Source of the DNA: Candidatus Mycobacterium wuenschmannii
GTDB taxonomy: Bacteria > Actinomycetota > Actinomycetes > Mycobacteriales > Mycobacteriaceae
Direction: 5' to 3'
Length of the DNA stretch: 64,000 bases
NCBI RefSeq assembly: GCF_030252325.1
Contig: NZ_CP126981.1
Coordinates: forward strand, 124,001-188,000
Numbering within the stretch: the stretch's first letter is position 1; each line of letters begins with the position of its first letter. Under the pieces are notes generated by a model that saw only the letters and a program-made list of their open reading frames with translations, had not been told where the DNA came from and ran no database searches. The translations under genes and the position numbers were made by a program. This document shows positions 17,683 to 25,395 of this stretch, one piece after another.

Positions 17683-18768
17683 ATGAGCCAGACAGTGCGC
17701 GGAGTGATCTCGCGGAAGAAGGGCGACCCCGTCGAGGTGGTCGACATCGTGATCCCCGATCCGGGGCCGGGTGAGGTCGTCGTCGACATCACCGCGTGCG
17801 GGGTGTGCCACACCGACCTGACCTACCGCGAGGGCGGCATCAACGACGAGTACCCCTTCCTGCTGGGCCACGAGGCCGCGGGCACGGTCGAATCGGTCGG
17901 CCCCGGCGTAACCGCCGTCGAGCCAGGCGATTTCGTCGTGCTGAACTGGCGGGCCGTCTGTGGCCAGTGCCGGGCCTGCAAGCGCGGTCGCCCGCACCTG
18001 TGCTTCGACACCTTCAATGCCGAGCAGAAGATGACGCTCACCGACGGCACCGAGCTCACCCCGGCGCTGGGCATCGGCGCGTTCGCCGACAAGACGCTGG
18101 TGGCGGCCGGGCAGTGCACCAAGGTCAACCCCGAGGCCGACCCGGCGGTCGCCGGCCTGCTGGGCTGCGGCGTGATGGCCGGCCTCGGCGCGGCGATCAA
18201 CACCGGTGCGGTCACCCGTGACGACACCGTCGCGGTCATCGGCTGCGGTGGCGTCGGCGATGCGGCGATCGCCGGCGCGGCCCTGGTCGGCGCCAGGCGG
18301 ATCATTGCGATCGACACCGACGACACCAAGCTGGAGTGGGCCCGCAAGTTCGGGGCCACCCACACCGTCAACGCCCGCGAGCTCGATGTCGTTAAGACCG
18401 TTCAGGACCTCACCGACGGTTTCGGCGCCAACGTGGTCATCGATGCGGTGGGGCGGCCGGAGACCTGGAAGCAGGCGTTCTGCGCCCGCGACCTCGCCGG
18501 AACCGTTGTGCTGGTGGGTGTTCCGACACCGGACATGATACTGGAGATGCCGCTGGTCGACTTCTTCTCCCACGGCGGGTCGCTGAAGTCGTCGTGGTAC
18601 GGCGACTGTCTGCCCGAACGCGACTTCCCCACCCTGGTCGATCTGTATCTGCAAGGTCGTCTGCCCCTGGAGAAGTTCGTCTCCGAACGCATCGCCCTCG
18701 ACGACGTCGAAGACGCGTTCCACAAGATGCACGGCGGCAAGGTGCTGCGCTCGGTGGTGATCCTGTAA
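17683..18768 (+). CDS. mscR: S-(hydroxymethyl)mycothiol dehydrogenase
   Basis: 361 residues from ATG 17683 (GGTGGGAAAG upstream; a start 21 bases earlier is less likely). Zinc alcohol dehydrogenase with catalytic zinc ligands in GVCHTD (Cys42) and GHE (His63), a structural-zinc loop [15 protein letters not shown] and Rossmann motif GCGGVG. It agrees almost throughout with M. tuberculosis MscR/AdhE2 (Rv2259) as I remember it: formaldehyde bound to mycothiol is oxidised with NAD, and S-nitrosomycothiol can be reduced. Its stop overlaps the start of a truncated MBL-fold gene, the remnant of its usual partner. Confidence 0.95.
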   Translation: MSQTVRGVISRKKGDPVEVVDIVIPDPGPGEVVVDITACGVCHTDLTYREGGINDEYPFLLGHEAAGTVESVGPGVTAVEPGDFVVLNWRAVCGQCRACKRGRPHLCFDTFNAEQKMTLTDGTELTPALGIGAFADKTLVAAGQCTKVNPEADPAVAGLLGCGVMAGLGAAINTGAVTRDDTVAVIGCGGVGDAAIAGAALVGARRIIAIDTDDTKLEWARKFGATHTVNARELDVVKTVQDLTDGFGANVVIDAVGRPETWKQAFCARDLAGTVVLVGVPTPDMILEMPLVDFFSHGGSLKSSWYGDCLPERDFPTLVDLYLQGRLPLEKFVSERIALDDVEDAFHKMHGGKVLRSVVIL

Positions 18769-18923
18769 TGGCCAACATCGAAAGAATCGTCACCCACGGA
18801 ACCTTCGAACTCGACGGCAGCAGCGGAGCGCGCCCGCGGCCGCATGCCGCCGTCAAGACCGACCAGATCGTGACCGCCGAGACGCCGCGACGTTCCGCGA
18901 TGAGCTCGAGACCGAAGCCGTAA
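18768..18923 (+). pseudogene. Truncated MBL-fold hydrolase (mscR partner remnant)
   Basis: The ATG overlaps the mscR stop (TAATG), as for the MBL-fold gene that follows mscR in other mycobacteria. The first 16 residues, IERIVTHGTFELDG and neighbours, match the start of that family. After about position 18816 similarity stops and the frame ends at residue 51. The zinc-binding HxHxDH and all the rest of the roughly 200-residue enzyme are missing. This is best explained as a deletion or insertion scar. If the fold is needed for formaldehyde detoxification here, a copy elsewhere must supply it. Confidence 0.75.
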
Positions 18924-19590
18924 TAAGCCAGCCGCCGCGGCCTTGGGTGCGGTCCCGTTGTCGTTCTCTGCGGCCACCGCTTAGTGCGGTGCGGTGTTCG
19001 TGGCGTCGGTCGAATTCGCAGCTGGCATAACAGATACCGGATCTTGGCGGTTTCGGTGTCGGGTTCATCAGCGGGATTGTTGCGATCGCCGACGGCAAAT
19101 TCGATCGCGACGGACAGCGGTCAACCGTTAGCCGCGGTCGCTGACTGCCGTCGCAGTTCCGGCTGCGGTAACCGTCAGGCCGACCGACTATCGAGCCGTG
19201 TGGTCGCGGTGACTAATAACACTTTACTAAAGACCGTTGCGCGGATCGGCTGGGTCTCAAAACGGTTGCGCGATAGCAATATTGGCTCCAAAAAGAAATA
19301 TGCGAGAGCCAACTGTAGACAATCGGCAACTATTCGACACGGTTCAAATAACACTTCGAATAATGCTGTGATCTCGGCATCTACCCGAACGCTGTGCAAC
19401 ACATCACAACACGTCAAGAAAAGTGATCGAGTGCACAATGTTTGATCGCCTATTGGGTGGGCTGCTAAACCCGTACTGACCTGGAGGGTTCGGGGCGACA
19501 GTGGCCCAATCACTCAAAGAAAGCGGCCCCCGCACGAACGGGAGCCGCCTCGAACTCCACCCACTGTTCCAACTCAACGGAGGAGACAAA
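18924..19590. other. Non-coding AT-richer stretch after mscR scar
   Basis: No convincing gene. Frames open here on either strand are rich in Ser, Asn, Arg and lack family features. From about 19200 to 19450 the GC content drops visibly below the rest of the window. Together with the broken gene at its left end and tRNA-like fragments to its right this looks like foreign or decayed DNA. A hairpin lies at 19523-19548, upstream of a small membrane protein. Confidence 0.5.
19523..19548 (+). terminator. Terminator-like hairpin upstream of the small membrane protein
   Basis: Ten-base stem GCGGCCCCCG / CGGGAGCCGC with one mismatch and a six-base loop CACGAA, preceded by an A-rich run. No U-tract follows. 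Could end transcription from the left or fold in the leader of the gene starting at 19591. Confidence 0.4.
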
Positions 19591-19824
19591 ATGAACATAG
19601 ACGACGACCGCTGGTCAGGGCAAAGTCCTGCGCCGAGGTCGCCCAGCCGTGTAGCGGTCGTAATCGCTGTTCTGGGTGTGATTGTGACGTGCGCGGCACT
19701 GGTGACATTCGTCTTGTGGCCCGAGTACCGGGACACCGTTGGCGCGGCGCTAACGCTGCTAGGGTTCATGCTCGAGATTGCCCGGTTCATCACCGCCGTG
19801 CGCATCAGCAATCCCGGTCAGTAG
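19591..19824 (+). CDS. Small two-span membrane protein, hypothetical
   Basis: 77 residues with two predicted membrane helices (about 18-40 and 46-66) after a charged, Asp/Ser/Pro-rich N-terminus. The start ATG has an excellent GGAGGAG site 6 bp upstream, which is the main reason to accept this short gene. A longer reading from 19501 would cross a hairpin and is not needed. No family recognised. It lies alone in the AT-richer scar between mscR and the tRNA-like fragments, so it may be cargo of a decayed element. Confidence 0.7.
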   Translation: MNIDDDRWSGQSPAPRSPSRVAVVIAVLGVIVTCAALVTFVLWPEYRDTVGAALTLLGFMLEIARFITAVRISNPGQ

Positions 19825-20185
19825 AACCTGCTCGGTGAGTGGCCGGCCCGGTCGTATGTCGGGCGGAGGCTCGGCGCACCGACAGCTTGCTGCAGTGATC
19901 CTTGCCATCTGGGATATGCGCCCGCTGTCCGCCGACGGGGTCGTCTCCAACTGTTGCCCGCCTACCGGCGTGGCCACGGGAGGTGAACGACGCGATCTCG
20001 GCGACGATGTCGGGCTGTTCGAGTGCGACTGTGTGTTCTGCCGCGGCGGCGACATCCTCGCGGGGAATGACGCCGCGTGCGGCGTCGGCGATACGCGATG
20101 GCAGAGCCCGAATGTGAGCACGGCGCGGGCCGGCATAGCTCGGACCGGCGTGCGGCGCTGCCTCATTGACGGCGTCAAGACCCAA
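19805..20185 (-). pseudogene. Possible decayed or hypothetical ORF
   Basis: A leftward frame with good actinobacterial codon bias in its first 75 codons (RALPSRIADAARGVIP, then EDVAAAAEHTVALEQPDIVAEI) but poor, Arg/His/Thr-rich sequence afterwards. Only a TTG start is available at 20183-20185 and no ribosome site is visible. No domain recognised. It could be an internal fragment of an old gene or chance; the plus-strand frame over the same bases is no better. Low confidence either way. Confidence 0.25.
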
Positions 20186-20244
20186 TGACGAATCCGAAGG
20201 TGACGAATGGGACCGGACCGGAACGAGACGGACTGAGACTGCAG

Positions 20245-20300
20245 TTAAGCTATGGTTTTACCTGTTCAGGGAAGGGGTTCGAATCCCCTTAGCTCCACAA
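20245..20300 (+). other. tRNA/tmRNA 3'-end-like fragment (candidate att remnant)
   Basis: The T-arm-like AAGGGG-TTCGAAT-CCCCTT is followed by TAGCTCC-A-CAA, which has the form of a T-arm plus the 3' acceptor strand of a tRNA or tmRNA. No matching 5' acceptor strand (GGAGCTA or GGGGCTA) lies upstream at the right distance, so this is only a 3' end. Such fragments are left when integrative elements recombine into tRNA or ssrA genes. Confidence 0.45.
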
Positions 20301-20363
20301 AAGAGAACCCGCTGCGGCCTGGGTCTTATCCGAAAACCCAACGCAGCAACAACGAGAGCTGTC

Positions 20364-20621
20364 ATGCCAGAAGATCGGAACGCAGACCTTCCACCGAATC
20401 ACCTCTCCGTCGATCCGCGCAGCGCCTTCTATAGCGAAGAAGTGCTCCGCCGCGATGTGGGAATTCGCTTCAACGGAGCCGAGAAGACCAACGTTCACGA
20501 ATACAACGTGGCCGAGGGTTGGATTCGTGTTGAGGTCTCTACCGCAAAGGATCGCCGCGGAAATCCCATGGTCATAAAGCTCAGCGGTACTGTCGAGCCG
20601 TTCTTCCGAGAGAAGATGTGA
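20364..20621 (+). CDS. DUF3297 family protein
   Basis: 85 residues matching the small DUF3297 family as I know it: PPNHLSVDPRSAFY, then GIRFNGAEKTNVHEYNVAEGWIRV, then VIKLSGTVEPFF. Members are found across proteobacteria and actinobacteria; no function is established. The ATG at 20364 gives the usual length; GAGAG lies about 8 bp upstream. It lies between two tRNA-like 3' fragments, which suggests that it travelled on, or survived beside, an integrated element. Confidence 0.82.
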   Translation: MPEDRNADLPPNHLSVDPRSAFYSEEVLRRDVGIRFNGAEKTNVHEYNVAEGWIRVEVSTAKDRRGNPMVIKLSGTVEPFFREKM

Positions 20622-20647
20622 GTTGCGGACGCTTCGCGGTGACCGCT

Positions 20648-20695
20648 AAGGGCTCGTAGCCCGTTGGTCGCGTGTTCGAGCCCCGCCCGCCCTAC
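20648..20695 (+). other. Second tRNA 3'-half-like fragment
   Basis: GGGCT-CGT-AGCCC resembles an anticodon arm (loop CTCGTAG, anticodon CGT, threonine type), followed by a variable stretch and a T-arm-like GCGTG-TTCGAGC-CCCGC. The D-arm and 5' acceptor are not recognisable, so no functional tRNA is called. It may be a decayed tRNA or an attachment-site remnant. Confidence 0.3.
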
Positions 20696-20746
20696 GGCGC
20701 AGACCCTTCTGGCGACGCGAGTCACCCTTAGACATCCGCAACTTCG

Positions 20747-21622
20747 TCAGCGTCCCGTCAGGTCGCTCAACGCTTGAACGCACAGCGACCACGCGGGTGA
20801 CCCCACCGCGATCGGGTCGAAGTGACCGCCGTCGAAGGCGCGCAACTCACGGCGGTCGCCAGCACCACGCGCAGCCGTCACAAACCGCTCGGACTGCTCA
20901 ATCGGCACCACGCTGTCCGAGCGGCCGTGGACGCAGATCGAGGGCGCCCCCAACGGCACTCGGGCTATCGGCGAGGCGTCGGCGTAGGCGGCCGGCACCT
21001 GGGCGGGCGACCCGCCGAGGAAATCCTCGACGGCGCCACCGCCCACCCCGGTCTCGGCGGCCTGAACCATGTCCAGCACACCGGCTTGCGAGACCACACC
21101 TGACAAGCGCACGCCCGCGCGCTGAGCGGCGAGCCAGGCCGCCAGCTGGCCGCCGGCCGAATGTCCAAGTCCCACAACCCGACCCAGATCCAGTCGACCA
21201 TTCGCCATCCGCTGGCCGTCACCGCCCAGTGCGGCGAGGGCCGCCGCCAGGTCCGCGCCGGTCTGTGGCCAGCCGCCCCCGCCGTTGGGGCCGACGCCGA
21301 CCCGTCGGTATTCGACGTTGACCGCGGCGAATCCGCGACGGGCCAGATCGTCCGCTAGGGGCCGGCCGAGGTCGGCGCCGAACCCGTTGCTCCAGAAGCC
21401 GCCGTGAATGATCAGCGCGACAGGCGCCGGTGACGTGCCGCTCGGAAGCGTGATGTCGACGTACTGGCTTGGGAGCTGCCCGTAGTCGAGTCGCGCGGGT
21501 TTCCTGTCGCCGTCGTCGGCCCGGGATCGCGCCGTCGCCCAGCCTGCCAGCGACATCACGCAACCGCCCGCGGCGGCCAGGGCCGCGCGTCGGCTGCATC
21601 GTGGGGGCTGCGATAGCCCCAT
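20747..21622 (-). CDS. Exported alpha/beta hydrolase (esterase/lipase)
   Basis: 291 residues. An N-terminal signal region with twin arginines (CSRRAALAAAGG, residues 9-20) and a hydrophobic core suggests Sec or Tat export. The enzyme has the BD-FAE/esterase pattern: oxyanion HGG (about 74-76), nucleophile GHSAGG (about 157-162), acid in GRSDSVVP and His in GGHFDP near the C-terminus. Probably hydrolyses short-chain esters in the envelope. It stands alone; repeat copy A lies immediately upstream of its start at 21640-21730. Confidence 0.88.
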   Translation of the reverse strand: MGLSQPPRCSRRAALAAAGGCVMSLAGWATARSRADDGDRKPARLDYGQLPSQYVDITLPSGTSPAPVALIIHGGFWSNGFGADLGRPLADDLARRGFAAVNVEYRRVGVGPNGGGGWPQTGADLAAALAALGGDGQRMANGRLDLGRVVGLGHSAGGQLAAWLAAQRAGVRLSGVVSQAGVLDMVQAAETGVGGGAVEDFLGGSPAQVPAAYADASPIARVPLGAPSICVHGRSDSVVPIEQSERFVTAARGAGDRRELRAFDGGHFDPIAVGSPAWSLCVQALSDLTGR

Positions 21623-21639
21623 CGTGATCTCCCCGTATT

Positions 21640-21730
21640 GAAAAGTGCTGTATCCCCGCCCTTTTGAATGTATAGCTCACCTGGGCGCGTCCGGCAAGGT
21701 CCGGGCCATGCCACAGAATCGCTGGTCACC
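21640..21730. repeat. Imperfect repeat, copy A
   Basis: About 90 bp resembling the block at 22769-22857. Shared landmarks in the same order are GCTGTA, CCGCCC, TTT(G/C)AAT, TATAGC, GGCAAG and CAGAATCGC. The copies differ by substitutions and small indels. Copy A lies between the exported hydrolase and a 99-residue gene; no obvious gene starts directly after it. Confidence 0.6.
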
Positions 21731-21857
21731 CGCCCACAAGGGCGACGATGACGAGTGCGGCTCGGCGATTCCGGGTTTGTGACTGCCACATTCGGGTACT
21801 AACGACGCCAACCGGACGCTGAGACCGCCAGCCGTCTTTCCGTGGCTTGGAAGGTGA

Positions 21858-22157
21858 GTGAAAGTGGAATCTGCGTTCGCGGAGTCGTTGCGGCAACCGC
21901 CCACCTACGACGAATTGCTGCGCGAGTTCAAAACTGCGCTCGGCCGTGTCTTGTCGGGATCGATACTCCCGCCGGGGAGCGGGATGTACGACGGGCCCCT
22001 GACTCTCGCGCTCCTCGATATCGCCTTCGCGGCCCGTGCCGGTGAACCGACGAACTACTTGGTCTCGCGGGCCTGCTTCGAATTCTCCAAGCTGGCCGCG
22101 GCCGTCGAGGCCGACGAGCCGGCGGTGACACCGCGACACCTCGAGGTCGTCTCCTAG
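21858..22157 (+). CDS. Hypothetical protein, 99 residues
   Basis: No family recognised. Soluble and helical (PTYDELLREFKTALGRVL near residue 15; DIAFAARAG and ACFEFSKLAAAVEADE later). GTG start at 21858 has GGAAGG four bases upstream of it. Codon use matches the neighbours and frame is open without interruptions, so it is probably real. Lies between two secreted-protein genes with no operon partner. Confidence 0.65.
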   Translation: MKVESAFAESLRQPPTYDELLREFKTALGRVLSGSILPPGSGMYDGPLTLALLDIAFAARAGEPTNYLVSRACFEFSKLAAAVEADEPAVTPRHLEVVS

Positions 22158-22312
22158 GGCGTCTGAAGCGTCGAGGGGCAACACCGCCCGCGGATATCGA
22201 GTGTGCTCAAGCACCTCTTTCCAAGTCGTCAGCTACCTGACAGCAACCGCACGTAGCATCGCGGTGTTCGAGTAGGACGTCGCGGAAATCCGCTGGGCGC
22301 GAAGGGGTCGCA

Positions 22313-22654
22313 GTGTTACTCACACTTACTCGCCGCGCAGTCGCGATACTCGGTTGCGTTGCGGCGCTCTCTTTTTCAACCGCGGTCGCCTATGCGGATC
22401 CGCCGGATCCGCATCAGCCGGACATGACGAAGGGCTTCTGTCCGGGTGGGCGATGGGGTTACCACAGTCTCGGCGTATGCGACGGGGACAAGTACCCCGA
22501 TGGCTCGTTCTGGCACCAGTGGATGAAAACCTGGGCGGCCGGCCCGCAGTTCCACTACGACTGCGTCGGCGGCGACGAACCTCTTCCCGGACCGCCGCCG
22601 CCCGGTGGCTGCGCCGGGGCGATCTCGGCTGACCCGCCGCCTCCCGCTAACTGA
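22313..22654 (+). CDS. Small secreted mycobacterial protein
   Basis: 113 residues with a clear Sec signal peptide (RRAVAILGCVAALSFSTAVAYA, cleavage before DPPDP near residue 29). The mature part is rich in Trp, Gly, Pro and has three Cys (CPGGRWG, GVCDGD, DCVGGD) plus a Pro-rich tail. It resembles conserved small exported proteins of mycobacteria that carry a CPGG(R/N)WG-type core; no biochemical function is known. GTG start at 22313. Confidence 0.8.
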   Translation: MLLTLTRRAVAILGCVAALSFSTAVAYADPPDPHQPDMTKGFCPGGRWGYHSLGVCDGDKYPDGSFWHQWMKTWAAGPQFHYDCVGGDEPLPGPPPPGGCAGAISADPPPPAN

Positions 22655-22768
22655 CATTCCTGTCGATCGGATCGCGGATTAATCAGTCCGGCAATTGATT
22701 TCGATTTCCGCGCACCACGACTTAGACACGTCAGACGCCGCGTCGATTACAGGGTCGATTGCGCGAAT

Positions 22769-22857
22769 GAAATGGGCTGTACCTCCGCCCCTTTCAATTT
22801 ATAGCCGACTGGGGGGCTTGCGGCAAGACCGGGGTGATCGAGCAGAATCGCGGGCCA
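22769..22857. repeat. Imperfect repeat, copy B
   Basis: Second copy of the roughly 90-bp block described at 21640-21730. It ends about 10 bp before the ATG of the unknown gene that precedes arr, so it may carry that operon's promoter or leader. Confidence 0.6.
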
Positions 22858-22867
22858 CGAGCAAATC

Positions 22868-23569
22868 ATGGCAAGAAGCGGGTGGACTGTGGATGGTGCA
22901 ACAGGCGCGGGTGCTGGGTTGGTCGACCGCCGCACCGCAACGGCGTGGGTGCGGGACATGCTGCGCGCGAACCTCGACGAGGCCTTGGCGGCAGAGGGAT
23001 TCAAGCGCCCCGCGAAAGGCGTCGCCTACATCCGTGCGGTCGACAGCGGCAAGCAGCGTATCGAGTTCTACCTGATGCTGCGGCCCAACTGGGCCAAGGA
23101 CTCGATCGTGCTGTCACTCCACACCTCGCTGCAGATGCCCGAAGTGGCTGAGACGGCTCGCTCGATCAGAGCCGAGGCCGAATTGTCCGGCCCCTTGCCG
23201 GATTTGGTCGATCGTCAGCTTCTGGCAACGCTGGTGCGCAACCCGCCGCCCATGACATTTCGTGCACCGGCCGATCTGGACAGGTACGTGCCGTGGCTCG
23301 AGGGGTACCTGCGAGAGCGCGTGCTGCCGTATCTCGATGCGCGTCGGACCGTCCGTGGCTTCGCCGAAGGCGGCGGTTTTCGCGGCGGGCGGGAAACATA
23401 CGGTGTCGCCGCCTTTCTGGTGCTCGGCGAACGCGACCGGGCGCGTGCCTATCTCGAAGCAGCGTGCCCATCCGACTCGCCGTACCGTCCCGGTCTGGCG
23501 GCCGAATTCGCCGCGATCGCGGACCCTTCGACACGTACCGCTGACGACCATGACGACAGGTTGGATTGA
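22868..23569 (+). CDS. Hypothetical protein upstream of arr
   Basis: 233 residues; DUF4304-like layout is a tentative idea only (LDEALAAEGFKRPAKGVAYIR, later WLEGYLRERVLPYLD and FLVLGERDRARAYLEAA). No signal peptide or membrane span. A shorter start at ATG 22958 would remove a low-complexity Gly/Ala N-terminus and has a GGTGCGGGAC site, so the true start is uncertain. Its stop is one base before the arr start, so both are co-transcribed. Function unknown; the tight coupling makes an accessory role with Arr worth testing. Confidence 0.72.
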   Translation: MARSGWTVDGATGAGAGLVDRRTATAWVRDMLRANLDEALAAEGFKRPAKGVAYIRAVDSGKQRIEFYLMLRPNWAKDSIVLSLHTSLQMPEVAETARSIRAEAELSGPLPDLVDRQLLATLVRNPPPMTFRAPADLDRYVPWLEGYLRERVLPYLDARRTVRGFAEGGGFRGGRETYGVAAFLVLGERDRARAYLEAACPSDSPYRPGLAAEFAAIADPSTRTADDHDDRLD

Positions 23570-23570
23570 G

Positions 23571-23999
23571 ATGACAAGCGGGCCAGTCCCTTTCAAAGTT
23601 CACGAGTCAGGTGCTCTGCTGCACGGCACGAAAGCCGACCTCGCGGAGGGGGAGCTGCTGGTCCCCGGGATGCCGTCGAATTACGAAGCGGGGCGCATCT
23701 CCAACCACGTGTACATGGCCCGAACACTGGACGCGGCCGCCTGGGGCGCCGAGATGGCCCTCGGCGACGGCCCGTGCCGGATCTACCTCGTGGAGCCGCA
23801 AGGCACGATCGAAGACGACCCCAACGTCACCGACAAGAAGCTCCCCGGGAATCCGACGCAGTCGTTTCGTACCCGCGAGCCGGTGCGGATCGTCGGCGAG
23901 CTGACCGGCTGGGTCGGACACTCTGCCGAAGAACTCGGCACGATGCGAGAGCTCCTCGACGATCTCCGCCGTCGGGGACTGGCGGTCATCTACGACTAG
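23571..23999 (+). CDS. arr: NAD+-rifampin ADP-ribosyltransferase
   Basis: 142 residues, the usual length of Arr. It matches M. smegmatis Arr as I recall it in PVPF(K/E)VHESGA, LHGTKA (His18), EAGRI-NH-Y, TLDAA-WGAE, and IEDDPNVTDKKLPGNPT, ending GLAVIYD. The enzyme transfers ADP-ribose from NAD to the C23 hydroxyl of rifamycins and inactivates them, giving intrinsic rifampicin resistance in several fast-growing mycobacteria. ATG begins one base after the upstream gene's stop. No mobile-element genes lie next to it, so it appears chromosomal and inherited. Confidence 0.95.
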   Translation: MTSGPVPFKVHESGALLHGTKADLAEGELLVPGMPSNYEAGRISNHVYMARTLDAAAWGAEMALGDGPCRIYLVEPQGTIEDDPNVTDKKLPGNPTQSFRTREPVRIVGELTGWVGHSAEELGTMRELLDDLRRRGLAVIYD

Positions 24000-24049
24000 G
24001 GCGCGCGCTGAGTCAGTCGGATGTCGGTGGCGGCTCCTATGTTGTGCGG

Positions 24050-24310
24050 ATGGATCCATCCGATCTCGTCGATTCGCGAGATGCTGATATTCACGAGCTG
24101 TTGGGCCAGATCGCGGACAGGACACCCGATCCGGAACGGCGGGCACGAATCCTTGAACTGATGGTGATGCTGCCGCCGATCGCCGAATGGCCCACAGAGT
24201 TTCTTGAGGACATGCGGACTTTGCACACGGAGGTCCGCGACCGACGCCGTGACCTGCAACAGCGACGGCTCGAGCAGATGCTCGATCATCCGGGAGATAC
24301 CGGAGACTGA
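24050..24310 (+). CDS. Hypothetical protein, 86 residues
   Basis: Short acidic/basic helical protein (DIHELLGQIADRTPDPERRARILELM, then a long RDRRRDLQQRRLEQML helix). No family recognised. ATG 24050 is chosen; an in-frame GTG at 24044 is possible. Its 3' end overlaps the convergent DUF6308 gene by 25 bp. Codon bias is compatible with a real gene. Confidence 0.55.
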   Translation: MDPSDLVDSRDADIHELLGQIADRTPDPERRARILELMVMLPPIAEWPTEFLEDMRTLHTEVRDRRRDLQQRRLEQMLDHPGDTGD

Positions 24311-24987
24311 CGCCCTCTGCGGTTTCTGAGCCAGATGATGATGTCGGCGATTCGCAACAGGCTTAGATCGGGCACCTCGGCGAGATCGCGTATCTCCCGA
24401 AGCCGCGCGACGACGGCGTCGTTGGTGTGCAATGCGGACCACCATGGACGCCACCACAGGTCGTTGCGATTGCCCAACCCGAGAGCCTTTTCGACAACGG
24501 AGTCGCGGATCGGCAGGAGGAGCGGGCGCTTTCGCGCAAGTAGCTTGTGAGTGGCCACGCGTGGAACGTCGAGCTCTCTGCGTAGGAAGCGGTAGAGCTG
24601 GTCGCCGGGCGACTCCGACCCTAGCCACGACTCGAACTCAGTCGAGCTCAGCGTATGCAGACCCCGGTTCGTCGGCAGTTCCTGCAGCCACGACTCAACG
24701 CGGACCGAATCAGCTTGCAGCTTGAGGATTGTCGACGGACGCAGTGCCGACGTGCTTCCTTCTCTGATCGAGATCGACAGCATGGTCACCGCGACCAAAT
24801 CGTCGGAGGAGATGCGACCCGGGTCGTTGCTGCCATAGGTATCGAATGCCGCACCCGTGAACCTGCCGCCCATATAGTCGCGCACTAAATCGGCCGCCGT
24901 CTGTGGCTCGAACGGCTCGCGATGGCCGAGTCCGAGCTCGTCGCGAAGCGCTTCACCGATGTCTTTCGCAACCAGATCAGCTGTCAT
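24286..24987 (-). CDS. DUF6308 family protein
   Basis: 233 residues from ATG 24987; longer frames upstream are noise. The segments YMGGRFTGAAFDTYG, RISSDDLVAVTMLSI, VATHKLLARKRPLLLPIRDSVV and the closing SLLRIADIIIWLRNRR match the DUF6308 family as I know it. Function of the family is not established; members are cytoplasmic and scattered in actinobacteria. Overlaps the convergent 86-residue gene by 25 bp and is 28 bp from the VOC gene on its upstream side. Confidence 0.82.
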   Translation of the reverse strand: MTADLVAKDIGEALRDELGLGHREPFEPQTAADLVRDYMGGRFTGAAFDTYGSNDPGRISSDDLVAVTMLSISIREGSTSALRPSTILKLQADSVRVESWLQELPTNRGLHTLSSTEFESWLGSESPGDQLYRFLRRELDVPRVATHKLLARKRPLLLPIRDSVVEKALGLGNRNDLWWRPWWSALHTNDAVVARLREIRDLAEVPDLSLLRIADIIIWLRNRRGRQSPVSPG

Positions 24988-25015
24988 GCGCTGCACTCTA
25001 CGAAATCCGCGCCCT

Positions 25016-25357
25016 TCAACGCGGCTGCGAGACGTGAACGCGGTTGCCGTCGGGGTCTGTTGTCCTGAGGAAATGCGGTAGCGGCTGCTCGAACCGCACC
25101 GACAGATGAGTGAGGGCCGCGGAAACGTCGTCAATGTCGTCAACCCGAAAACCGAGCGCAATGCGCGTCGCGTTCTCGGCGCCACGGGGGTAGAGGATGA
25201 TCGCGACGCTGTCTGCCACGCACTCCGCGTATCGCGTTCGGCCAGATTCCTCGACAAACGCGAAACTCAGCCCGAGGGCGCGGTAAAAATCCGCGGCGGA
25301 GTCTAGGTCAGAGACGAGCAAGGAAACCTGCATCAGGGCTGAGGCGTTGAGCGGCAT
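25016..25357 (-). CDS. VOC/glyoxalase family protein
   Basis: 113 residues forming one vicinal-oxygen-chelate unit: MQVSLLVSDLDSAADFYRALGL at the start and TTDPDGNRVHV at the end. One beta-alpha-beta-beta-beta repeat pair is complete. Such proteins act as lyases, dioxygenases or antibiotic-binding proteins; metal ligands are not complete enough here to say. ATG 25357 gives the normal length. Not clearly linked to the adjacent TetR gene 38 bp upstream, though they are co-directional and may form an operon. Confidence 0.85.
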   Translation of the reverse strand: MPLNASALMQVSLLVSDLDSAADFYRALGLSFAFVEESGRTRYAECVADSVAIILYPRGAENATRIALGFRVDDIDDVSAALTHLSVRFEQPLPHFLRTTDPDGNRVHVSQPR

Positions 25358-25395
25358 CACGGCAGTATTGCGCGAGGCTCCGACAGATCCCGCCG

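Noticed and set aside
17608..18732. Long minus-strand ORF opposite mscR
   Set aside because: Pure antisense shadow of the well-supported mscR; composition is Gly/Val/Arg-rich without domain features.
18984..19445. 153-codon ORF in the scar
   Set aside because: Ser/Asn/Arg-rich, no ribosome site, no family; treated as non-coding.
20245..20300. Functional tRNA or tmRNA gene
   Set aside because: Only the T-arm and 3' acceptor strand exist; no pairing 5' strand upstream, so called a fragment only.
18924..20700. Prophage or insertion sequence
   Set aside because: No integrase, transposase, terminal inverted repeats or phage structural genes seen; only a scar can be supported.
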